Of a stretch of DNA of 64,000 nucleotides, positions 1 through 7,159 are shown piece after piece (position 1 is the stretch's first letter; each line of letters begins with the position of its first letter). The stretch is from NCBI RefSeq assembly GCF_000971965.1, contig NZ_LAQP01000001.1, positions 124,001 through 188,000 on the forward strand, written 5' to 3'. This DNA comes from Paenibacillus wulumuqiensis. GTDB lineage: Bacteria; Bacillota; Bacilli; Paenibacillales; Paenibacillaceae. Position numbers and translations under genes: made by a program. The notes under the pieces were generated by a model. That model made no database searches, had not been told where the DNA came from, and saw only the letters and a program-made list of their open reading frames with translations.

Positions 1-240
1 CTGGTCGAAGGATTCAAGCAGGAGCACTATCCCAAAGCAGTGCTGATTGCCAGAGAATTGGACGTCGAACTGCTGGATCAGCTGAGTGGATTGCAGTGGA
101 TCTATACCCGCATAGAGCCAGAGCAGCTCGCTGGAATTTCAAATTTTAAAGGAATACCTGTTATTCCAGCCGGAAAAGATGGTATTATGGAATTGTTCAC
201 TGCACTGAATGCTTACATAATGTCATACCCATCCAACTGA
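1..240 (+). CDS. mobB: MobB, molybdopterin-guanine dinucleotide biosynthesis protein B (3' part only)
   Basis: The window opens inside this gene; 79 codons remain before the stop. The visible part begins LVEGFKQEHYPKAVLI, which matches the conserved ...EGfK...yPK... segment in the second half of MobB, a P-loop GTP-binding accessory protein for attaching GMP to molybdopterin. The P-loop itself lies upstream of the window, so the assignment rests on the C-terminal half. A molybdenum cofactor gene fits the molybdopterin oxidoreductase encoded 28 kb downstream. No promoter or terminator is visible; the next gene follows after 60 bases on the same strand. Confidence 0.75.
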   Translation: MVEGFKQEHYPKAVLIARELDVELLDQLSGLQWIYTRIEPEQLAGISNFKGIPVIPAGKDGIMELFTALNAYIMSYPSN

Positions 241-300
241 CAAAGCAATGTGAATAAAATACGGCAGCTGCCAATCTACTACACAGGAGGACCCTATACA

Positions 301-837
301 ATGAAAGTTACCCTTATCGCCGGAAGCACACGTCCGGACGCATCCACTACCAAGCTGTGCCACTACATGGCCCGCCTGCTGACCGAGCAGGGACATGAAG
401 CGGAAGTGTTCAATCTGCAGGAGCATGTGCTGCCGCTGTACGGCCCGGGAGAGGCCTACGGCCATGAAGAAGTACTGAAACTGTCCGCTGCCGCAAAAAG
501 CGCCGATGCGCTTGTGCTGGCTACACCGGAATATCACGGTTCACTGTCGGGAGTACTCAAAAATGCACTCGATTTCCTGAGCAGCGAGCATTTTACCAAC
601 AAGGTGGTCCTGTCCGCCAACTCGGCCGGCGGTCTGATCGGTACAGCTTCCCTGCTGCATCTGCAAAATATCGTGCGCAACCTGCACGGCATCAACTGCC
701 CAGAATGGATCTCGATCGGCGGTACACAGCGTGAGTTCAATGAAAATGGTGAACCAGTGGACGAAGGCGCAGAGCTGCGTATCCGTACCGCAGTCGCTGC
801 TTTTGTCGATCTCGGTGAAAAGCTGAAAAATGCTTAA
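301..837 (+). CDS. NADPH-dependent FMN reductase (azoreductase-like flavodoxin fold)
   Basis: The protein has 178 residues. It starts MKVTLIAGSTRPDASTTKL, the phosphate-binding GSxR loop of the NADPH-dependent FMN reductase family, and continues with ATPEYHGSLSGVLKNALDFLS, the conserved PEYHGS...KNALD flavin-contact region. Such enzymes reduce FMN, quinones or azo compounds with NAD(P)H in the cytoplasm. ATG 301 is chosen because AGGAGG lies about 10 bases upstream; the same frame is open upstream but without a ribosome site. It follows mobB in the same direction and may be co-transcribed. The physiological substrate cannot be read from the sequence. Confidence 0.85.
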   Translation: MKVTLIAGSTRPDASTTKLCHYMARLLTEQGHEAEVFNLQEHVLPLYGPGEAYGHEEVLKLSAAAKSADALVLATPEYHGSLSGVLKNALDFLSSEHFTNKVVLSANSAGGLIGTASLLHLQNIVRNLHGINCPEWISIGGTQREFNENGEPVDEGAELRIRTAVAAFVDLGEKLKNA

Positions 838-897
838 TTGATAAAGATTACGATAGATGAGTAAGAACAGTTGAGAAGAGAAAGGTGAGCTGAGAAG

Positions 898-1287
898 ATG
901 GCACAGATCAAAATTTATGGACTGGATGAAAGGTTGAACCCGATCAAGAAAAATCTTTCAGAAGTTATCCATTCGTGTATAGTTGATGCTTTTCAACTTC
1001 CACCGGATAAAAAATTCCATCGCTTTTTTCCTATGCCCAAAGAAGACTTCATTTTTGCAAATGGTCGTTCAGATGCTTATACCATTATTGAAATCAGTAT
1101 TTTCGAAGGAAGATCGGCAGCAGCCAAAAAACAGCTGATTAGCCTGTTGTTTCAGCGTATAAGCGAAACAACAGGCATTCTACCGAATGATCTTGAAATT
1201 ACGATATTTGAAACTCCAAAAAATAATTGGGGGATCAGAGGTGTGCCTGCAGACGAATTGCAATTGGATTACAAAGTGAATGTCTGA
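898..1287 (+). CDS. Tautomerase family protein
   Basis: A 129-residue protein. It looks like a member of the larger tautomerase-like family (Tautomerase_2 type) because of FHRFFPMPKEDFIFANGRSD, then EISIFEGRSAAAKKQLI, and a late ITIFETPKNNWGIRG segment, all typical of it. Classical 4-oxalocrotonate tautomerases use Pro2 as base; here Ala follows the start methionine, so the chemistry is unclear. A ribosome site (AAAGGTGAG) lies upstream. It is followed by a strong bidirectional terminator shared with xerS. Confidence 0.75.
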   Translation: MAQIKIYGLDERLNPIKKNLSEVIHSCIVDAFQLPPDKKFHRFFPMPKEDFIFANGRSDAYTIIEISIFEGRSAAAKKQLISLLFQRISETTGILPNDLEITIFETPKNNWGIRGVPADELQLDYKVNV

Positions 1288-1317
1288 CATGTAAACGTAT
1301 AGTAGGATTGTTTAAAT

Positions 1318-1349
1318 AAAAAGCTGCCTTTTTTGAAAGGCAGCTTTTT
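1318..1349. terminator. Bidirectional rho-independent terminator
   Basis: A perfect hairpin AAAAAGCTGCCTTT / AAAGGCAGCTTTTT with T-runs in both directions. It sits between the convergent tautomerase gene and xerS. Confidence 0.9.
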
Positions 1350-1394
1350 GCTGTAAACATATACCGGGGAATGTACAATATACAATAATTTGTT

Positions 1395-2480
1395 CTAATC
1401 CAGATCCTTGCGCTTCTCGATCGCTTCGGACATCGTCTTGTCGGTCAGATGCGCGTAGATCTCCGTCGTCTCGGTAGAAGCGTGACCCAGCTGTTCCTTG
1501 GTTTTGTAAATATCATTTTGCAAATAATAATCGGTCGCAAAAGAGTGCCGCAGCTTGTGTACGGTCAGATACGGTTTGCCAAAGTATTTGGCGTATTTAA
1601 TAATCATCGCCTGAATGGCGCGCTTGGTCATGCGGTTGCCGGATGCGTGACCGTTGGGCTTGGCGACGAACAGCGCCTGTTCACCACGCGGCGTACGATA
1701 GCGGGATTCCCGCAGCTGCAAATACGTCTGCAGTTCGTCCCGTGCCTGCTCGCGGAAGTAGACCGGTGTTTTGAACGTCTCGTCGTTGTTGCCTTTGCGG
1801 GAGACATACAGCATTTTCTGGTTCAAGTCGAGATCGTTTAGGTTCAGATTGACCACTTCGGATACGCGCAGTCCGGAATTGAGGATCAGGCTGGCAATGC
1901 AGGCATCCCGCTCGCGATTCAGTTCATACGAATAGAGCGCCTGCTTATTGCCTGCGATCGTCTCACGGTGACCTTCCAGGATATAACCGACGAATTCTTC
2001 CAGTTCTTCTTCTTCCAGAATTTTGCCTTTGAGCTTGGCGGCGGTGTCCTTGGGCTTGTGCAGCCGTTTGACTTCAATTTTGGCCATAATGTTGCGCTTG
2101 AGCAGCGGGTAAAAATCCTCATCCTCGGCGATCTGGCTCAGGTAATGAAAGAGCGAACGCAGCGAGGACAGCTTGCGCGATACGGTTACTCGTGTATTGG
2201 TACTCTCGGCGCGTGTCGTCAGATACAGCCGGTAGCTGGTTACATCCTCCATTCGGAGCGTCTCCAGTTCGATCAGCTGAACTTCCGTATAGGCGCTGGC
2301 TGCAGATAATCCCTCTGCCATCATCCAGCCCAGAAATGATTCATAATCCCGTATGTATTCCAGCAGGGTGGAAGGGGACAGATCCGGTAATTTGTAGTTG
2401 ATAAATTGTTCAATATACCATGGCATGGACGGAAGTTTCTCGTCCAGCTTGCGGCGATCGTGTATCTTCTGAATGGTCAT
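1395..2480 (-). CDS. xerS: Tyrosine recombinase XerS
   Basis: A 361-residue tyrosine recombinase with an N-terminal SAM-like core-binding domain (about 20-130) and a catalytic domain (about 155-355). The catalytic set is visible: Arg205 in LNSGLRVSEVV, His308-x-x-Arg311 in VHKLRHSFATDYY, His333 and nucleophile Tyr342 in LGHASTETTEIYAHL. Length and the N-terminal WYIEQFINYKLPDLSPSTLLEY segment fit XerS, the single-protein resolvase of chromosome dimers in some Firmicutes, rather than XerC/D. GAGGTGAG precedes the ATG. No phage genes or attachment repeats are nearby, so it is not an element integrase. Confidence 0.85.
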   Translation of the reverse strand: MTIQKIHDRRKLDEKLPSMPWYIEQFINYKLPDLSPSTLLEYIRDYESFLGWMMAEGLSAASAYTEVQLIELETLRMEDVTSYRLYLTTRAESTNTRVTVSRKLSSLRSLFHYLSQIAEDEDFYPLLKRNIMAKIEVKRLHKPKDTAAKLKGKILEEEELEEFVGYILEGHRETIAGNKQALYSYELNRERDACIASLILNSGLRVSEVVNLNLNDLDLNQKMLYVSRKGNNDETFKTPVYFREQARDELQTYLQLRESRYRTPRGEQALFVAKPNGHASGNRMTKRAIQAMIIKYAKYFGKPYLTVHKLRHSFATDYYLQNDIYKTKEQLGHASTETTEIYAHLTDKTMSEAIEKRKDLD

Positions 2481-2663
2481 GTCGTTAACTCACCTCATGT
2501 CCCGATTGTACCATAAAATAATGGGAATATGATTTGCGTCACCATGCAGGAACGTTATATAGTGGTAAGAAGGCGTTAGGATGAAATACATATTTTTCCT
2601 GAACCTATCTTGAACCTATGTAGATGAAGTGCAACCAACAGATGAGACAACGGAGGGAACATG

Positions 2664-3164
2664 ATGGCGCTGGCGCTGGAGTTGGTACCGAGAAGTAAAA
2701 AGCGGGTTATCCGGGAAATGATGCAATTGTATCTTTATGATTTTACATATTATCTGAATATCGAGCTGAACGACAAGGGACGTTTCCCCGAGTATCCGGG
2801 ACTGGATGAGTTCTGGGGACGTCCGGGACGCAAATTTCCATTTCTGATCTATTCGGGCTCCTATATTGCCGGCTTTGCCCTGGTGGACCGGTATGTGGAC
2901 AGCAGTGAGAGTGACTATTATATGACCGAATTTTTTATTCTGCACAAATACAGGCGTGCAGGTGTAGGCCGCTGGGCAGCGCAGGAATTGTTCAGCCGCT
3001 ATCCGGGCCGCTGGAAAGTCACTCAGGTGCATAACAATACAGCCGCTCAGGCATTCTGGAGACGGGTGATCGGGGAATACACCTCCGAGAAATATGAGGA
3101 GGTCACTCATCCGGAGCATGGGGGGCCAAGCCAATACTTTACGAGCTTCCGCCAGCCGGTCTGA
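2664..3164 (+). CDS. GNAT family N-acetyltransferase
   Basis: About 166 residues. The acetyl-CoA-binding motif A is visible as EFFILHKYRRAGVGRWAAQELF (R-R-A-G-V-G-R-W), followed by NNTAAQAFWRRV, the usual beta5-alpha4 segment. It is a cytoplasmic acetyltransferase; the substrate is unknown. Two consecutive ATGs (2661, 2664) follow GGAGGG; the second gives better spacing. It ends 33 bases before the downstream dehydrogenase, so the two are probably one transcript. Confidence 0.8.
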   Translation: MALALELVPRSKKRVIREMMQLYLYDFTYYLNIELNDKGRFPEYPGLDEFWGRPGRKFPFLIYSGSYIAGFALVDRYVDSSESDYYMTEFFILHKYRRAGVGRWAAQELFSRYPGRWKVTQVHNNTAAQAFWRRVIGEYTSEKYEEVTHPEHGGPSQYFTSFRQPV

Positions 3165-3197
3165 CCGGATCGCGGGATGGAAAGGGAGTTGCTACCG

Positions 3198-3971
3198 ATG
3201 TATTTACCATCATTTTCATTATCCAATAAAAAAGCAATCGTTACCGGTGCAGGCAAAGGAATCGGCCAGGCGCTGGCAATCGGATTGGCACAGGCAGGCG
3301 CCGATGTGGGACTGATCTCGCGCACCGGTTCTGACCTTGATGTCACCCGCCAGCTGATCGAGAAGCACAGCAGCCGCCAGGCGATCTGCATGGTCGCGGA
3401 TGTGACGGATCGTCAGCAGATGAAGGAAGCGTTCGAGCGCTTTGAACTGGCTTTTGGTGCGCCGGATATTCTGGTTAACAATGCAGGTATGAACATCCGC
3501 AGCAAGGCGCTCGATGTGACGGATGCCGAGTGGAATATGATTGTGCAGACGAATCTGCATTCGGCTTTGATCGCGTCCCAGCTTGCAGCGGAACAGATGA
3601 AGGAGCATGGCGGCGGGCGGATTATCAATATTGCCTCTGTTGCCGGTCAGGTTGCTCTACGTACCGGCGTAGCGTACGGTGCCACCAAGGCAGGATTGAT
3701 CCAGATGACAAAGATTCTGTCGATGGAGTGGGCACAGTACGGCATTCAGGTCAATGCGGTGGGTCCATGGTATTTCCGTACTCCGCTGACCGAGCAGGTG
3801 CTGGCGAATGAGCAGTACATGCAGGAGATTTTGGACCGCACCCCAATGAAGCGGGTCGGCAATCTGGAAGAACTGGTCGGCCCGGTCGTCTTTTTGTCCT
3901 CCGATGCTGCCGGCTACATTACCGGTCAGACGCTGATGGTCGATGGCGGCATGTCCGTGTTTGGTTTCTAG
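3198..3971 (+). CDS. SDR family oxidoreductase (gluconate/deoxygluconate dehydrogenase-like)
   Basis: A classical short-chain dehydrogenase of 257 residues. It has the nucleotide-binding TGxxxGIG motif (VTGAGKGIGQALA), NNAG, the catalytic Ser in NIASVAG, Y-x-x-x-K in AYGATKAGL, and the C-terminal GQTLMVDGGMSVFGF. The overall pattern resembles gluconate 5-dehydrogenase and 2-deoxy-D-gluconate 3-dehydrogenase, but many SDRs share it, so the substrate is not assigned. ATG 3198 is preferred over 3177 because AAGGGAG lies 9 bases upstream of it. It follows an acetyltransferase closely. Confidence 0.85.
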   Translation: MYLPSFSLSNKKAIVTGAGKGIGQALAIGLAQAGADVGLISRTGSDLDVTRQLIEKHSSRQAICMVADVTDRQQMKEAFERFELAFGAPDILVNNAGMNIRSKALDVTDAEWNMIVQTNLHSALIASQLAAEQMKEHGGGRIINIASVAGQVALRTGVAYGATKAGLIQMTKILSMEWAQYGIQVNAVGPWYFRTPLTEQVLANEQYMQEILDRTPMKRVGNLEELVGPVVFLSSDAAGYITGQTLMVDGGMSVFGF

Positions 3972-4051
3972 ACCGAGCGGACAGATGCTGGATTGTATTT
4001 TTTCTATTGCAAAGATGCTGTATAGATTATGAATGTATAGATTAACGACAT

Positions 4052-4118
4052 AAGCTCTTCCTAGCAGGCAGCCTGTTCACCGATCCGGTGAGCGGTAACT
4101 GGTATGGAAGGGCTTTTT
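4052..4118 (+). terminator. Terminator after the SDR gene
   Basis: Outer stem AAGCTCTTCC / GGAAGGGCTT followed by a T-run, with an inner CACCG/CGGTG hairpin. It lies in the 342-base gap between the SDR and ohrR-like genes. Confidence 0.6.
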
Positions 4119-4185
4119 CGTATATAACAGTCCGATAGGTACATAGCAGAGAGGCCATAAAAAAGGCAATTGCAGCCGATAAAAT

Positions 4186-4254
4186 AATTTGTTTGCTAAA
4201 ATTTAAGTTTTAAGCAAATTAATTGTTGACAATATATAACAGTAACGATACGAT
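4186..4254 (+). promoter_or_regulatory. Promoter and operator-like inverted repeat of the ohrR-like gene
   Basis: An AT-rich inverted repeat has arms TTTGCTAAAA (4192-4201) and TTTTAAGCAAA (4208-4218), extended by AATTTG/CAAATT. It lies directly upstream of a TTGACA (4226-4231), 17-bp spacer, TACGAT (4249-4254) promoter. The position suits autorepression by the MarR/OhrR-type protein encoded next; this is inference. Confidence 0.5.
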
Positions 4255-4313
4255 AATACTAAATCACTATGCTGCTTATGATGAACTAAACACAAAGAAA
4301 TTAGGTGAGAAGA

Positions 4314-4748
4314 ATGGAATCGACAAGTGTAACAGCTCTGGAACAGCATATCTGCTTCTCGCTCTACGCAGGCTCAAGAGCTATTACCAGAATGTACTGG
4401 CCGATGCTCGAAGAGATGGGGATTACCTATCCGCAATATATTACGCTAGTTGTCTTATGGGAAAAGCAGGAGTGCACGATCAAGGAACTCGGCAAGGAAA
4501 TCTATCTGGATTCCGGCACGATGACCTCCATGCTCAAACGAATGGAAGAAAACGGACTGATAACCCGGCAGCGCTCTACGGAAGACGAGCGGGTCGTAAA
4601 TATTAAAATTACGGAAAAAGGAATGGCACTGCAGGAGCAATCCAGCTGTCTGCCGGAATCGCTGCTAAGTGCGACCGGTCTGTCCAGCGAAGAGCTGCAG
4701 AGTCTGAATCAGCAGCTGCGTCAGCTGATTCGCAAGCTGCAGGGATAA
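4314..4748 (+). CDS. ohrR: OhrR/MarR family peroxide-sensing regulator
   Basis: A 144-residue winged-helix repressor. The N-terminal EQHICFSLYAGSRAITRMYWPMLEE places Cys14 where OhrR proteins carry the redox-sensing cysteine. The DNA-binding region TIKELGKEIYLDSGTMTSMLKRMEENGLI and wing RSTEDERVVNIKITEKG follow OhrR closely. OhrR represses the organic hydroperoxide reductase gene ohr until its cysteine is oxidised. No ohr gene adjoins it here, which is unusual; the target is probably its own promoter or a distant gene. ATG 4314 is chosen because AGGTGA precedes it at 5 bases. Confidence 0.75.
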   Translation: MESTSVTALEQHICFSLYAGSRAITRMYWPMLEEMGITYPQYITLVVLWEKQECTIKELGKEIYLDSGTMTSMLKRMEENGLITRQRSTEDERVVNIKITEKGMALQEQSSCLPESLLSATGLSSEELQSLNQQLRQLIRKLQG

Positions 4749-4784
4749 TGACTCCAGGACGGTCCTTTATTAATAATAGCAATG

Positions 4785-4820
4785 AAATAACTCTCTGGCT
4801 TATACAGCATAGAGTTATTT
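4785..4820 (+). terminator. Possible weak terminator after the ohrR-like gene
   Basis: Stem AAATAACTCT / AGAGTTATTT with a 16-base loop. The T-run is short, so it is weak. Confidence 0.4.
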
Positions 4821-4973
4821 GTGTTAAACATGGATGAGAATACGGAGACTGTTTTGCTCTTGCTGGAGCTGCTGCCGATTCATATGATACACTACTTCCG
4901 GGAGATAACTTTTCCTTTATTTATGCAAAAGCCGAAGCATACCGAATACATAAGAAGATAAGGAATGATCACA

Positions 4974-5543
4974 ATGAATCATAACGATGCACGTGTGCTG
5001 GAAAGCGAACGACTGTATTTGCGCACATTTACAACAGACGATCTGGACCTGTACTATCCGACATTGATGAATGAGGAGATGCGCCGCCTGACTGGGACCC
5101 ATGTGCTGTTTACCCGTGAAGGAGTGGCCCGGTTCATCGAAGAAAGCACCAGCGATTCCAGCCGGATCGATCTGCTCATTATGCTCAAGCCGGCAGGACA
5201 GGTCATTGGTGAAATCTCACTAATGGATATCGACCGGACCAACCGCAATGCGCATGTACGGGTGGCAATATTTGAATCGTCCAATTGCGGTCAGGGATAT
5301 GGTACCGAAGCGATGGAGATGCTGCTGGATTATGCTTTTGGCAATATCAATCTGCACCGGGTGGAACTGTCGGTCTTTTCCTTTAACGAGCGGGCGATTC
5401 GTTCGTATGAAAAGCTGGGATTCCGCCGTGAAGGTGTTCAGCGGGAAGTGCTGTATTATGATTATCAGTATCATGATGCAATTAGCATGAGCATCCTGGC
5501 GCACGAATTCCGTCAGTGGCACGAACAGAAAAAGAATCGCTGA
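4974..5543 (+). CDS. RimJ/RimL-type GNAT acetyltransferase
   Basis: About 189 residues. The start LESERLYLRTFTTDDLDLY, then the motif-A region ESSNCGQGYGTEAMEMLLDYAF and HRVELSVFSFNERAIRSYEKLGFRREG, are the normal series for RimJ/RimL-like acetyltransferases, which include ribosomal-protein, antibiotic and small-molecule acetylases. The acceptor is not predictable. ATG 4974 has AAGGA about 9 bases upstream; ATG 4965 is the alternative. It stands alone and ends before a strong terminator. Confidence 0.8.
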   Translation: MNHNDARVLESERLYLRTFTTDDLDLYYPTLMNEEMRRLTGTHVLFTREGVARFIEESTSDSSRIDLLIMLKPAGQVIGEISLMDIDRTNRNAHVRVAIFESSNCGQGYGTEAMEMLLDYAFGNINLHRVELSVFSFNERAIRSYEKLGFRREGVQREVLYYDYQYHDAISMSILAHEFRQWHEQKKNR

Positions 5544-5677
5544 TCAGCATACAATAATGATGATTCAAAGTGACGATCCAAAGTGATGATCAAAGCAAAC
5601 TATCGTACTTTGCGACAAGGTACTGGTCTGGAACCAACTGCGTGATCATCCGTTTATGAACAGGTCAAGATGCAGAC

Positions 5678-5708
5678 CCGCTCTTTTATTATAAAGAGCG
5701 GTTTTTGT
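5678..5708 (+). terminator. Terminator after the acetyltransferase
   Basis: Perfect stem CCGCTCTTT / AAAGAGCGG followed by TTTTTG. The rest of the gap to 5905 is AT-rich and should hold the promoter of the next operon, but I cannot place one confidently. Confidence 0.85.
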
Positions 5709-5905
5709 ATATTTTGCTGCTTATAAAATGCTAATAACAACGATTTATCAACTGTAAGCATAACCTACATATCGCCCATCATATAATTGCCATATTTACC
5801 TGCTCACTATCCTTGCCTACAATGAGCAGTATTCCAATACTGTTCATCTGAAGCAAAAGTACAAGATAGCCAAAGCACAAGATGAACCCCGAGGAGGCTG
5901 ACTGA

Positions 5906-7111
5906 ATGCGCAAGTTATCTGCCGTTCCTGAACCACAGATTGTATTCAATCCGAAATCATACACATGCAGACGTGCTTCAGGAGTCAGCGAATGGACAGG
6001 TCGTCTGGATCAGCATTTCTGGCAGCAGGCGGAATGGACGGAAGACTTTGTGGATATTGAGGGCGACCGCAGACCGATACCTGCCAAAAGAACCCGTGTA
6101 AAAATGCTCTGGGACGACGATTATTTCTACATAGGTGCCGAGCTGGAAGACAATGAGATCTGGGCAAATCAGCGCGAGCGGGATTCGGTTATTTTTCAGG
6201 ATAATGACTTTGAGATATTTATCGATCCGGATGGGGATACGCATCGGTATTACGAATTTGAGATCAATGCGCTGAATACGGTATGGGATCTGCTGCTGGT
6301 CAAGCCTTATCGTGATGAGGGACCTGCGGTCAACGGCTGGGATATTAGCGGCCTGCGTACTGCCGTGTACATCAAAGGGGAATTGAACAATCCTCTGGCA
6401 GAGAATGTGATGTGGTCGGTAGAGATTGCCCTGCCGTGGCGCATCCTGCAGGAGTGCTCCGCAGAGCAGCGCCCACCGCAGCATGGTGAGTACTGGCGGG
6501 TGAACTTTTCGCGGGTCGAATGGCAGGTGGACGTGGTGGATGAACGCTATGTGAAGCGCTCCGATCCTGCCACTGGCAAGCCTCTGCCGGAAGATAACTG
6601 GGTATGGAGTCCGCAGGGAATCGTGAATATGCATTATCCCGAACTGTGGGGATATGTGATCTTTGCCGGGAATGAAGACGACCATGGCATGAATGAACAG
6701 TACGAAGAAAAAGGAACATCCGTATCACACGTACAGGCTGCGCAATACACCGAACATATTGAATATAATGAACGCAATAAATATACAAAATATGCGGAAA
6801 GCGGTACTTCTTCTGCTGGGCTGGATATGCTGTCTCTGACTCCCGCCCAGCTGGAAGCCGAACAAACCAAATGGAAGCTGCGCCAGCTCTACTACAAGCA
6901 GCGTGCCTATGCCTATACCCACGGCAGTTACTGCCGTGATATGAAGGAACTGCTGGAGGTCGGTGAGCTGGAGCTGCACCTTGACCATGCGGAGCAGCTG
7001 CAGATGGAAGTCACAAGCAGCATGTTCCAGATATCGGCGGCGCTGTCCGATGGACGGACCCGGCTATGTATTCGTGAAGACGGGTGGACATGGCAGGAAG
7101 AAATCATTTGA
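5906..7111 (+). CDS. CBM9-like carbohydrate-binding family protein
   Basis: 401 residues, no signal peptide. The first 255 residues form a family 9 carbohydrate-binding-like beta-sandwich: LDQHFWQQAEWTEDFVDI, VKMLWDDDYFYIGAELEDNEIWA, then DFEIFIDPDGDTHRYYEFEINALNTVWDLLL, SVEIALPWRIL and YWRVNFSRVEW. The tail (about 275-401) is charged and helical, with KWKLRQLYYKQRAYAYTHGSYCRDM, and is less like known domains. GAGGAGG precedes ATG 5906. It ends 48 bases before the transglutaminase-fold gene, so the pair is probably co-expressed. An intracellular sugar-binding role is inference. Confidence 0.75.
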   Translation: MRKLSAVPEPQIVFNPKSYTCRRASGVSEWTGRLDQHFWQQAEWTEDFVDIEGDRRPIPAKRTRVKMLWDDDYFYIGAELEDNEIWANQRERDSVIFQDNDFEIFIDPDGDTHRYYEFEINALNTVWDLLLVKPYRDEGPAVNGWDISGLRTAVYIKGELNNPLAENVMWSVEIALPWRILQECSAEQRPPQHGEYWRVNFSRVEWQVDVVDERYVKRSDPATGKPLPEDNWVWSPQGIVNMHYPELWGYVIFAGNEDDHGMNEQYEEKGTSVSHVQAAQYTEHIEYNERNKYTKYAESGTSSAGLDMLSLTPAQLEAEQTKWKLRQLYYKQRAYAYTHGSYCRDMKELLEVGELELHLDHAEQLQMEVTSSMFQISAALSDGRTRLCIREDGWTWQEEII

Positions 7112-7159
7112 ATACAGCGCTGTGATGGAGATGGACCTTTATAGAGGAGGATGGGCTGC

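Noticed and set aside
1395-2480. Tyrosine recombinase as a mobile-element integrase
   Set aside because: The sequence fits XerS, and no attachment repeats, excisionase or phage genes flank it.
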